Source: Alteribacter keqinensis
GTDB lineage: Bacteria > Bacillota > Bacilli > Bacillales > Salisediminibacteriaceae
Length of the DNA: 64,000 bases
NCBI RefSeq assembly: GCF_003710255.1
Contig: NZ_RHIB01000003.1
Span: forward strand, 124,001-188,000
Direction: 5' to 3'
Made by a program: the position numbers and the translations under genes. Below the pieces are notes generated by a model that saw only the letters and a list, made by a program, of their open reading frames with translations, searched no databases and was not told the origin of the DNA. Positions 57,173 to 64,000 of this stretch are shown here, in pieces. Position 1 is the first letter of the stretch. Each line of letters opens with the position of its first letter.

Positions 57173-57280
57173 GTGGAAGATTACGCACTGACAGCAGCAA
57201 CCTGGTTCTGGCTATTCGTGCCAATGCCAATTCTCGTCATTCTATCAATTATTACATTTTTCACTGAAAGGAGAAAATAA
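57173..57280 (+). CDS. Symporter small accessory protein
   Basis: 35 residues, GTG start behind GGGGAGGGG (57159-57167). It reads M-EDYALTAATWFWLFVP then one hydrophobic helix and a basic end TERRK. Small single-helix proteins of this type are found directly before SSS or NSS transporters. The putP-type start lies 3 bases after its stop, with the symporter's ribosome site inside its last codons, so translation is probably coupled. Confidence 0.75.
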   Translation: MEDYALTAATWFWLFVPMPILVILSIITFFTERRK

Positions 57281-57283
57281 CGA

Positions 57284-58735
57284 ATGGATACGTCTACTTT
57301 AATTACGTTTATTATTTACTTAATCGGTATGCTCGCAATCGGACTTGTAGCATACAAAATGACAAGCAATTTATCTGATTATGTTTTAGGAGGACGCCGC
57401 CTGGGCGGAAGTGTCGCAGCATTAAGTGCCGGAGCGTCTGATATGAGCAGCTGGCTCTTACTCGGTTTGCCTGGTGCCATGTATGTTGCCGGGATGACAG
57501 AAATCTGGATCGGAGTCGGTCTTGCCATCGGAGCTTACTTAAACTGGCAGTTTGTTGCCGCACGTCTTCGTATGTATACAGAAATTGCAGGAGATTCCAT
57601 TACACTTCCTGATTTCTTTGAAAACCGGTTCAAGGACGACAGTAAAGTCCTTCGTATTGTATCAGCCATTGTTATTTTAGTTTTCTTTGCTTTCTATACG
57701 TCCTCCGGTCTTGTCGGTGGGGCATTGCTGTTTGAATCATCTTTTGGTTTTAGTTATACACAAGCGCTTTGGATTGGTGCTATCGTTATTATTTCATATA
57801 CTTTCCTGGGAGGATTTCTGGCAGTAAGCTGGACAGACTTTGCACAGGGTATCCTGATGTTCCTTGCTTTAATTATCGTACCGATTGTTGCCATCAGCCA
57901 GATGGGCGGCTGGAATGAGACCGTAAATGCTGTTGGTGCGATCGATCCGGAACGACTTGATGTATTCTCCGGAATCGGCTTTGTGGGAATCATTTCCCTG
58001 CTGGCATGGGGTCTTGGTTACTTTGGTCAGCCGCACATCGTTGCCCGCTTTATGGCTGTTAAATCCAAAGACGAGATTCCTAAAGCCCGTCTTGTCGGTA
58101 TGACTTGGATGGTATTTGCCCTCTTCGGCGCCATCTTCACTGGTTTTGTAGGTATCGCATTTTTCGCAGATGCACCACTTGAAAACTCAGAGACAGTCTT
58201 TATTCAATTTACACAAGTACTCTTTAACCCATGGGTAGCTGGTTTCTTACTTGCAGCGATCCTGGCGGCGATTATGAGTACAATTGACTCCCAGCTTCTT
58301 GTTTCTTCAAGTGCGTTGACGGAAGACTTCTATAAAGCTCTTTTCCGTAAGAATGCTTCACAGAAGGAGCTTGTATGGGTTGGACGTTTCGGCGTTCTGC
58401 TTATCGCGTTGTTTGCGATCTTCCTTGCCTACAATCCTGAAGCAACGGTTCTTGAGCTTGTGGGTTACGCTTGGGCTGGATTCGGTGCCGCATTTGGTCC
58501 GGTCGTTATCCTGGCTCTTTTCTGGAAGCGGATGACGAAAACAGGTGCTCTTGCAGGTATGATTGTCGGTGGTGCGACAGTTATCCTTTGGGATCTCTTT
58601 GTGCCAAGTGACCTGTATGAAATCATTCCTGGATTCATCTTTGCATGGATCGCGGTCGTAGTATTCAGCTTAATCGGCCCTGAGCCAAGTAAAGAAATCC
58701 AAGATGAGTTTGACGAATATCAGAAGAGCCTCTAA
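57284..58735 (+). CDS. putP: Sodium/proline symporter (PutP/OpuE type)
   Basis: 483-residue sodium:solute symporter with about 13 helices. YVLGGRRLGGSVAALSAGASDMSSWLLLGLPGAMYV near the start and GLGYFGQPHIVARFMAVKS in the middle are PutP hallmarks; Ser residues of the Na2 site occur in IMSTIDSQLLVSSSALTEDFY. In B. subtilis the gene before gatC is opuE, an osmotically induced proline importer, so a role in osmoprotection is plausible. Confidence 0.9.
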   Translation: MDTSTLITFIIYLIGMLAIGLVAYKMTSNLSDYVLGGRRLGGSVAALSAGASDMSSWLLLGLPGAMYVAGMTEIWIGVGLAIGAYLNWQFVAARLRMYTEIAGDSITLPDFFENRFKDDSKVLRIVSAIVILVFFAFYTSSGLVGGALLFESSFGFSYTQALWIGAIVIISYTFLGGFLAVSWTDFAQGILMFLALIIVPIVAISQMGGWNETVNAVGAIDPERLDVFSGIGFVGIISLLAWGLGYFGQPHIVARFMAVKSKDEIPKARLVGMTWMVFALFGAIFTGFVGIAFFADAPLENSETVFIQFTQVLFNPWVAGFLLAAILAAIMSTIDSQLLVSSSALTEDFYKALFRKNASQKELVWVGRFGVLLIALFAIFLAYNPEATVLELVGYAWAGFGAAFGPVVILALFWKRMTKTGALAGMIVGGATVILWDLFVPSDLYEIIPGFIFAWIAVVVFSLIGPEPSKEIQDEFDEYQKSL

Positions 58736-58746
58736 GGCTTCTAACA

Positions 58747-58781
58747 GAACCTCTCCCAATGAATATTGGGGGAGGTTTTTT
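58747..58781 (+). terminator. Terminator of the symporter unit
   Basis: AACCTCTCCCAA pairs with TTGGGGGAGGTT around a short loop, followed by a T run. Confidence 0.9.
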
Positions 58782-59331
58782 TACAATGTCTACCTTAAAA
58801 GAGAATTCGAGAACATGAGGATAAAGATACTATTGCTAAAAACAGGTGTCTGTTTTCATGTGTCATGTTGGGAATAATTTAGCATGGGTGTCTGTTGTCT
58901 CACTTCCTGTAAACAGAAGATGAAGCCAGCGTATCTTTCGATTTCAGCTATGTATTCTGAAGACTTTTAAGTTACAATCCTTAACAAATGAAGTTCCTCA
59001 TGGTATATATCATCGCCGATCATAACCCATAAATACTTCTTCTATATTAACCTTATTTTATTCAATAAGAGTTGATGCAACCGGAATGTATGAAGAATCC
59101 TTTGGTAATGGGGCCGGGAGAGACCCCTGCAAACGAAGTGAGAACCGCCCGCGGAAAGGGAGCCCAATGAGCGGAAATAAAGTTTTACCAGAGGAAAGAA
59201 GAAAAGATAGTAGTAACAAATATGCGCAACAGCGGGTAAGGATTACAACTTAAGATAGAGATGTGACATTCATAAACTTCATAACCTTTCACTTACGCAG
59301 AAGGTGTCCCTTACTGGCATACACCGGTTTG
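58782..59331. other. Intergenic stretch with a degenerate palindromic element
   Basis: No gene seen. At about 59108-59178, GGGAGAGACCCCTGCAAACG, CCGCCCGCGGAAAGGGAGC and TGAGCGGAAAT match the right part of the type I dispersed element, but its TGTTGATT arm is lost. Confidence 0.55.
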
Positions 59332-59360
59332 TTGATTGTGAGGGTGATCTTTGATAAGAT
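59332..59360 (+). promoter_or_regulatory. Sigma-A promoter of gatCAB
   Basis: TTGATT at 59332-59337, 17-base spacer, TAAGAT at 59355-59360. Confidence 0.65.
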
Positions 59361-59381
59361 CAGTTTATTATTGAGAAACGG

Positions 59382-59409
59382 AAAGGCGCCTGTGACAGCG
59401 CCTTTATTT
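59382..59409 (+). terminator. Leader hairpin before gatC
   Basis: AAAGGCGC pairs with GCGCCTTT around an 8-base loop, followed by ATTTC. It lies between the promoter and the gatC ribosome site, so it may attenuate or stabilise the gatCAB mRNA. Confidence 0.55.
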
Positions 59410-59428
59410 CATGGATGGAGGGTAAAAA

Positions 59429-59722
59429 ATGGAGCGGATTACAAAAGCTCAGATTAAGCACGTGGCACACCTTGCCCGTCTTGAGTTCACCGATCACGAA
59501 GTAGAGATGTTCTCCGAGCAGCTCGATTCGATTATCAACTATGCAGAACAACTGAACGAACTGGACACGACAAACGTGAAACCAACGTCACACGTGTTTG
59601 ATGTGAAGAACGTTCTCAGAGAAGATGAAGTCAAACCGTCACTCAGTCAGGAAGACGCATTAAAGAATGCACCTGACCAAAAAGACGGTCAAGTCAAAAT
59701 ACCTTCCGTGTTCGAGAAGTAG
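59429..59722 (+). CDS. gatC: Asp/Glu-tRNA amidotransferase subunit C
   Basis: 97 residues. Small subunit that wraps GatA and Gat[39 protein letters not shown] is the family core; [35 protein letters not shown] closes the protein. GGATGGAGGG precedes the ATG. First gene of gatCAB. Confidence 0.95.
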   Translation: MERITKAQIKHVAHLARLEFTDHEVEMFSEQLDSIINYAEQLNELDTTNVKPTSHVFDVKNVLREDEVKPSLSQEDALKNAPDQKDGQVKIPSVFEK

Positions 59723-59732
59723 GGGTGAAAAC

Positions 59733-61187
59733 ATGTCGATATTAGATCAGCGTTTTGCTCAGATCCAGGAGCAGTTACATAAAAAAGAAATATCCGTCAC
59801 AGATCTTGTTGATGCTTCATACAAACGGATAAAAGACGTAGACGAAAACATCGGTTCCTTTCTGCACCTAAACGAAGAAGGAGCAAGAAAACGGGCAGGG
59901 GAACTGGACGAGCTTCTCGGTACAGATCAAGCAGCGGGGGCTTTATTTGGCCTGCCGGCAGGAATCAAGGATAACATCAGCACTAAAGGGATTCGCACCA
60001 CATGTGCGAGTAAAATTCTTGATAATTTCAAGCCTCTTTATAACGCAACCGTTATGGAAAAGCTTGAACAGGAGAGCATCATCAATATCGGTAAAGTCAA
60101 CATGGACGAGTTTGCCATGGGCTCATCAAATGAAAACTCAGGCTATAAAATCGTTAAAAACCCATGGGACACAGAGAGAGTACCAGGTGGCTCCAGCGGT
60201 GGCTCGGCTGCAACGGTTGCTGCAGGCGAAGTCTTGTTCTCTTTAGGCTCAGACACAGGCGGATCCATCCGGGAACCGGCTGCATTCTGCGGCGTCGTGG
60301 GACTGAAGCCGACGTACGGCCGCGTATCCCGTTTCGGTCTGGTGGCATTTGCATCTTCACTTGACCAGATCGGACCGATTACCCGCTCTGTAGAAGATAA
60401 CGCTCATGTGCTGCAGGCGATTGCAGGGCACGACCGGATGGACTCTACGAGTGCAGGGGTAGATGTGCCGAACTACAGCGATGCCCTTACAGGAGATATA
60501 AAAGGGCTTAAGATCGCTGTGCCGAAGGAGTACATTACAGAAGGGGTTGACCCTGAGGTCCGTAACAGAATCCGTGAAGCATTAGCGGCATTGGAGAAGC
60601 AGGGTGCGACAGTTGAAGAGGTTTCTCTTCCTCACACGAAGTATGCCGTGGCTACTTATTATCTGCTGGCCTCGTCCGAAGCCTCAGCCAACCTTTCCCG
60701 TTTTGACGGTATCCGCTACGGCGAGCGCGTGCAGGATGACAGCCTGATCGAAACGTATATGAAAACTAGAAGTAAATATTTCGGTAATGAAGTGAAGCGC
60801 CGGATTATGCTCGGGACGTTTGCGTTGAGCTCCGGGTATTACGATGCTCTTTATAAAAAAGCACAAAAGGTCCGTACACTCATTAAACAGGATTTCGATG
60901 AAGTGTTCTTAAAGTATGACGTGGTTATCGGACCGACTACACCGACACCGGCATTTAAGATCGGGGATAAAATTGAAGATCCTCTGACGATGTACATGAA
61001 CGATATTTTAACGATTCCCGTAAACCTGGCAGGTGTACCAGCGATCAGTGTTCCGTGCGGACTTGCTGAAGGTCTTCCAGTAGGACTGCAGATTATCGGA
61101 AATCATTTCGACGAAGCAATGGTCTACCGTGTGGCCCATGCATTTGAACAATCAACAGAACATCATAAATTAAAGCCGGAACTATAA
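59733..61187 (+). CDS. gatA: Glutamyl-tRNA(Gln) amidotransferase subunit A
   Basis: 484-residue amidase-signature enzyme. The catalytic Lys79, Ser154 and Ser178 are all in place ([25 protein letters not shown]). It releases ammonia from glutamine for GatB. The frame extends back into gatC, but GGGGTG before the ATG at 59733 and the start [11 protein letters not shown] fit the family. Confidence 0.96.
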   Translation: MSILDQRFAQIQEQLHKKEISVTDLVDASYKRIKDVDENIGSFLHLNEEGARKRAGELDELLGTDQAAGALFGLPAGIKDNISTKGIRTTCASKILDNFKPLYNATVMEKLEQESIINIGKVNMDEFAMGSSNENSGYKIVKNPWDTERVPGGSSGGSAATVAAGEVLFSLGSDTGGSIREPAAFCGVVGLKPTYGRVSRFGLVAFASSLDQIGPITRSVEDNAHVLQAIAGHDRMDSTSAGVDVPNYSDALTGDIKGLKIAVPKEYITEGVDPEVRNRIREALAALEKQGATVEEVSLPHTKYAVATYYLLASSEASANLSRFDGIRYGERVQDDSLIETYMKTRSKYFGNEVKRRIMLGTFALSSGYYDALYKKAQKVRTLIKQDFDEVFLKYDVVIGPTTPTPAFKIGDKIEDPLTMYMNDILTIPVNLAGVPAISVPCGLAEGLPVGLQIIGNHFDEAMVYRVAHAFEQSTEHHKLKPEL

Positions 61188-61200
61188 GGAGGGACAGCGA

Positions 61201-62634
61201 ATGTCATTTGAAACGGTCATTGGACTTGAAGTCCACGTAGAGCTAAAAACAAAATCAAAGATTTTCTGCGGCTGCTCCACAGAGTTCGGCGCTCCGCCAA
61301 ATACACATACCTGTCCGATTTGCCTTGGGCATCCAGGTGTGTTGCCGGTTTTAAATAAGCAGGCTGTAGACTATGCCATGCGGGCGGCGTTCGCACTGAA
61401 CTGCGACGTGGCAAAAGAAACGAAATTTGACCGGAAAAACTATTTCTATCCTGACAGTCCGAAAGCGTATCAGATTTCCCAGTTTGATCAGCCCATCGGT
61501 GAAAACGGCTGGATCGATATTGAAGTGAACGGGGAGAAGAAGCGCATCGGGATCACCCGTATTCATATGGAAGAGGATGCGGGCAAGCTCACCCACGCGG
61601 ATGGTGAGCACCATTCATTAGTCGATTTCAACCGGGTGGGCACGCCCCTCGTTGAAATCGTCTCCGAGCCTGATATCAGCTCACCGGAAGAGGCCTACGC
61701 CTACCTTGAAAAATTAAAGGCCATCATGCAGTACACGGAGGTATCCGACTGCAAAATGGAAGAAGGCTCTCTCCGCTGTGATGCAAACATCTCAATCCGT
61801 CCCGCCGGACAAAAAGAGTTCGGAACAAAAACAGAGCTGAAAAACTTAAACTCATTCATGAACGTCCAAAAAGGAATTTCCTACGAAGAAGTCCGTCAGG
61901 AGAAAGAACTGCTCTCCGGAGGTAAAATCCTTCAGGAGACACGCCGCTGGGATGCAGACAACAAGAAGACTATTCTTATGCGGATTAAGGAAGGATCTGA
62001 CGACTACCGTTACTTCCCTGAACCGGATCTTGTGGAACTTTACATCGAAGACGAATGGAAAGAACGGGTCCGCTCGGAAATCCCTGAGCTTCCCGACGAG
62101 CGTCAGAAGCGTTACGTGAAGGACCTGGAGCTCCCTGAATACGATGCTCAGGTTCTTACCCAGCAAAAAGCCATGAGTGACTTCTTTGAAAAAGGCCTTA
62201 CTCACGGAGCACCTGCAAAGCTTTTATCCAACTGGATGATGGGTGAAGTGAGTGCCTATTTAAATGCCAACGGAAAAGAAATCACAGATGTGCCAATGAC
62301 CTCAGAAGGACTGGCTGGCATGATCGCTCTGATCGAAGATGGAACGATTTCCAGCAAAATTGCGAAAAAAGTGTTCAAAGAACTCATTGAAAAAGGCGGA
62401 GATCCGAAGAAGATCGTAAAGGAAAAAGGTCTCGTACAGATAACGGATGAAGGTGAAATCCGTACGATGGTCAACGATGTTCTGGACAACAACGATCAGT
62501 CCATCGAAGACTACAAAAATGGAAAAGAAAAAGCCATCGGCTTCCTCGTAGGCCAGGTGATGAAAGCTTCCCGTGGAAAAGCAAACCCTCAGATGGTCAA
62601 TACCCTTCTTGTAGATGAAATTAAAAAGCGTTAG
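61201..62634 (+). CDS. gatB: Asp/Glu-tRNA amidotransferase subunit B
   Basis: 477 residues. Kinase-like catalytic part ([20 protein letters not shown], zinc site with CSTEFG and CPICLGHPG, then SKxFYPD-type [19 protein letters not shown]) and a C-terminal YqeY-like tail domain. Phosphorylates and amidates Glu-tRNA(Gln). AAGGAGG lies 8 bases before the ATG. Terminator at 62641. Confidence 0.96.
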   Translation: MSFETVIGLEVHVELKTKSKIFCGCSTEFGAPPNTHTCPICLGHPGVLPVLNKQAVDYAMRAAFALNCDVAKETKFDRKNYFYPDSPKAYQISQFDQPIGENGWIDIEVNGEKKRIGITRIHMEEDAGKLTHADGEHHSLVDFNRVGTPLVEIVSEPDISSPEEAYAYLEKLKAIMQYTEVSDCKMEEGSLRCDANISIRPAGQKEFGTKTELKNLNSFMNVQKGISYEEVRQEKELLSGGKILQETRRWDADNKKTILMRIKEGSDDYRYFPEPDLVELYIEDEWKERVRSEIPELPDERQKRYVKDLELPEYDAQVLTQQKAMSDFFEKGLTHGAPAKLLSNWMMGEVSAYLNANGKEITDVPMTSEGLAGMIALIEDGTISSKIAKKVFKELIEKGGDPKKIVKEKGLVQITDEGEIRTMVNDVLDNNDQSIEDYKNGKEKAIGFLVGQVMKASRGKANPQMVNTLLVDEIKKR

Positions 62635-62640
62635 AAAGTA

Positions 62641-62674
62641 AAAATCCCGTTGCAAAGTTTACGCAGCGGGATTT
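62641..62674 (+). terminator. Terminator of gatCAB
   Basis: AAATCCCGTTGC pairs with GCAGCGGGATTT around a 9-base loop. Confidence 0.85.
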
Positions 62675-62796
62675 TCAGGTTATGGGAAGGCGGGATGATA
62701 AAAAGTCCCAATTTAATTAAAATACCGTGAAACGTAATCCTTTTATTTTTAAACAGCAAAGAAAAAGCCACATCATCAGGTTAAGTAAGGAATCTT

Positions 62797-62886
62797 ATGT
62801 TAAAGCAACGTTTAAGGGAGAATACGCCATCCTGGGGGCTTTTACCCCCGATCCTCCTGTTTGCCATTAACTTCCCACTTTGTTAG
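62797..62886 (+). CDS. Possible 29-residue membrane peptide
   Basis: ATG to TAG. A basic start (MLKQRLRENTPSW) is followed by a hydrophobic end (GLLPPILLFAINFPLC). AAGGA lies 5 bases before the ATG. No family recognised. It contains the inverted repeat GGGGGC-TTTTA-CCCCC, which may be the real signal instead. Confidence 0.25.
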   Translation: MLKQRLRENTPSWGLLPPILLFAINFPLC

Positions 62887-62969
62887 GATACATTATTGTG
62901 TGGTCCCGCAAGTATAATTCTGCTTGTCCGCACATACTTTACTTGTATTAAAAAAGGGAGGAAAACCTT

Positions 62970-63422
62970 ATGAAAAAAGAAGCACTTCAGTTTTTCACAA
63001 TGGCAAGTGTTACGATCACGTTTTTTACAGGGTTAATCTCCCTTGTAATCGTCGGCATTTGGGGCATCGGCTCCAATCTCGTACAAATAGAATCAGGATA
63101 CAGCGTAATGTTGTTTGCCCTCGCTACATTCGGGTGGCTTATTCCTCTGCAGCTGCTGTCGCTGATCCGGATGCTCCCGGTGCAGCGTAGGCCGCTCCGT
63201 ATCGTCTTCCCATACGTGGAGAGTCTGTTTCAAATCGGGGTGTTTGTTCTTTACCTCATCGGATTGAACACAGCCATAACAAGCGTGAATTTTACGAACA
63301 TCGGAATGGTGACGTTCGCAGCAGCTATGGTTATTATGGCGAAGGTTGTATTTGCAAAAATGAACGAGTACGCACGTAAACTGAGAAAAAAGAACCTGGA
63401 AGAGTCACTGTCAAGAGATTAA
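62970..63422 (+). CDS. Four-helix membrane protein of unknown function
   Basis: 150 residues with hydrophobic helices at about 8-33, 42-66, 78-100 and 108-130 and a basic C-terminal tail (KMNEYARKLRKKN). No family recognised. AAAGGGAGG lies about 8 bases before the ATG. A single gene between gatCAB and its own terminator. Confidence 0.65.
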   Translation: MKKEALQFFTMASVTITFFTGLISLVIVGIWGIGSNLVQIESGYSVMLFALATFGWLIPLQLLSLIRMLPVQRRPLRIVFPYVESLFQIGVFVLYLIGLNTAITSVNFTNIGMVTFAAAMVIMAKVVFAKMNEYARKLRKKNLEESLSRD

Positions 63423-63457
63423 AAAAACGAGGCCGACAGAACGGTCTCGTTTTCTAA
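63422..63457 (+). terminator. Terminator of the four-helix protein gene
   Basis: AAACGAGGCC pairs with GGTCTCGTTT over 8 bases (one offset), followed by TCT. Confidence 0.75.
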
Positions 63458-63509
63458 GTTGTCCAGAATTTATTAAGTTCTTAACACGGGATAAACTTTT
63501 TCGTTAGAC

Positions 63510-63658
63510 TTTTCCACGTCCGGCTCCAGCGCCTGCGAGCTCAAGGTCTTTTTATTCCATCAGAAGAAGCCGAAAAGCGGCATCAATCTGATGGCATCCC
63601 TCAAATGCTTGTTCTAAAGCATAAGAGCAACTAAGACTTTCGCCATCATGGCGAAAAG
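63510..63658. repeat. Hairpin-rich intergenic element
   Basis: CCATCAGA at 63557 pairs with TCTGATGG ending at 63594, with an inner GCCG/CGGC pairing. A second hairpin, CTTTCGCCAT/ATGGCGAAAAG, follows at about 63637-63657. The start GGCTCCAGCGCCTGCGAGCT resembles intergenic sequence repeated in other Bacillaceae, from memory only. Confidence 0.5.
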
Positions 63659-63671
63659 CCAAGTTTTCTTT

Positions 63672-64000
63672 CTACATTTCTTTAATCATACATAAAAACG
63701 TCGCGGGCTTTTCTTTCACCTGACTGTAAAACACCTTTTCATCTGTAAATCCGAGACTCCTGTACAACCGGATCGCCCTCTTGTTGAAGGTTGCCACAAC
63801 CAGACGGAACCGTTTCGTACCATAGGTGTCACTGAGAAACGTGAGAACCTGTGAGAAAAACGTTTTGCCCAGACCGTTCCCGGTCAAAGCAGGCTTCATG
63901 CCAATTCCAACATCGAGATAGCGGGCATCGCGGTAAATTCCTTCTTTATAACCGCCGGGCACGCGAGCCTCCTCACCGACACAGCAAAAACCGATCACCT
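63672..64000 (-). CDS. GNAT acetyltransferase, C-terminal part (cut by window end)
   Basis: Open to the right edge, 109 or more residues visible. VGIGMKPALTGNGLGKTFFSQVL is the acetyl-CoA-binding motif A, and RLVVATFNKRAIRLYRSLGF is motif B. The N-terminus lies beyond the window. Substrate unknown. Confidence 0.8.
   Translation of the reverse strand, partial: VIGFCCVGEEARVPGGYKEGIYRDARYLDVGIGMKPALTGNGLGKTFFSQVLTFLSDTYGTKRFRLVVATFNKRAIRLYRSLGFTDEKVFYSQVKEKPATFLCMIKEM

Overview
The window looks like a chromosomal segment of a Gram-positive, endospore-forming Bacillaceae bacterium of moderate GC content. The evidence is strong GGAGG-type ribosome binding sites, TTG and GTG starts, guanine riboswitches, PurR boxes, a sigma-B type promoter, spore-coat YheC/YheD-type genes, and gene order that follows Bacillus subtilis from yeaC to gatB almost gene for gene. 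Many proteins are rich in Asp and Glu, which would fit a salt- or alkali-tolerant species. That last point and any genus name are inference.

Layout. 1-9.8 kb: an aromatic catabolism cluster for 4-hydroxyphenylacetate (DapA-like end, hpaE, hpaB, hpaD, hpaC on the plus strand; hpaG1, hpaG2, a gene remnant and hpaF on the minus strand). Between the two halves lie a DoxX-like membrane protein, a lytic transglycosylase, a DUF202 protein behind a CsoR-type operator, and an SRPBCC protein. 9.9-14.8 kb: accessory region with a nitroreductase, a sigma-B stress gene, AT-richer GNAT and DinB genes each followed by a related repeat, an IS1595-family element and a TauE-type exporter. 15-26 kb: yeaC-yeaD-yebA, guaA, pbuG, a type III polyketide synthase with its methyltransferase partner, yebE and yebG. 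26-32 kb: three intact YheC/YheD ATP-grasp genes and one decayed copy, all on the minus strand, in an otherwise syntenic block. 32-46 kb: the complete purEKBCSQLFMNHD operon. 46-63 kb: two small membrane genes, yerA, yerB, yerC, pcrB, pcrA, ligA, yerH, a putP-type symporter with a 35-residue accessory protein, gatCAB and an unknown membrane protein. The right edge cuts a GNAT gene.

How the genes work together. guaA, pbuG and purE each follow a guanine-class riboswitch, and pbuG and purE also have paired PurR boxes, so purine synthesis, GMP formation and purine uptake appear to respond together to guanine and PRPP. The hpa enzymes convert 4-hydroxyphenylacetate through homoprotocatechuate ring cleavage towards central metabolites. 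pcrA and ligA serve DNA repair, and gatCAB makes Gln-tRNA(Gln).

The least explained material is non-coding. A family of about 113-125 bp imperfect palindromes sits in the guaA leader and inside the pur operon (purB-purC and purN-purH gaps), with decayed copies elsewhere. Their outer arms differ between copies but stay complementary within a copy. There are also two arrays of about 21-nt direct repeats, a cassette-like repeat behind single genes, and several genes shorter than 40 codons.
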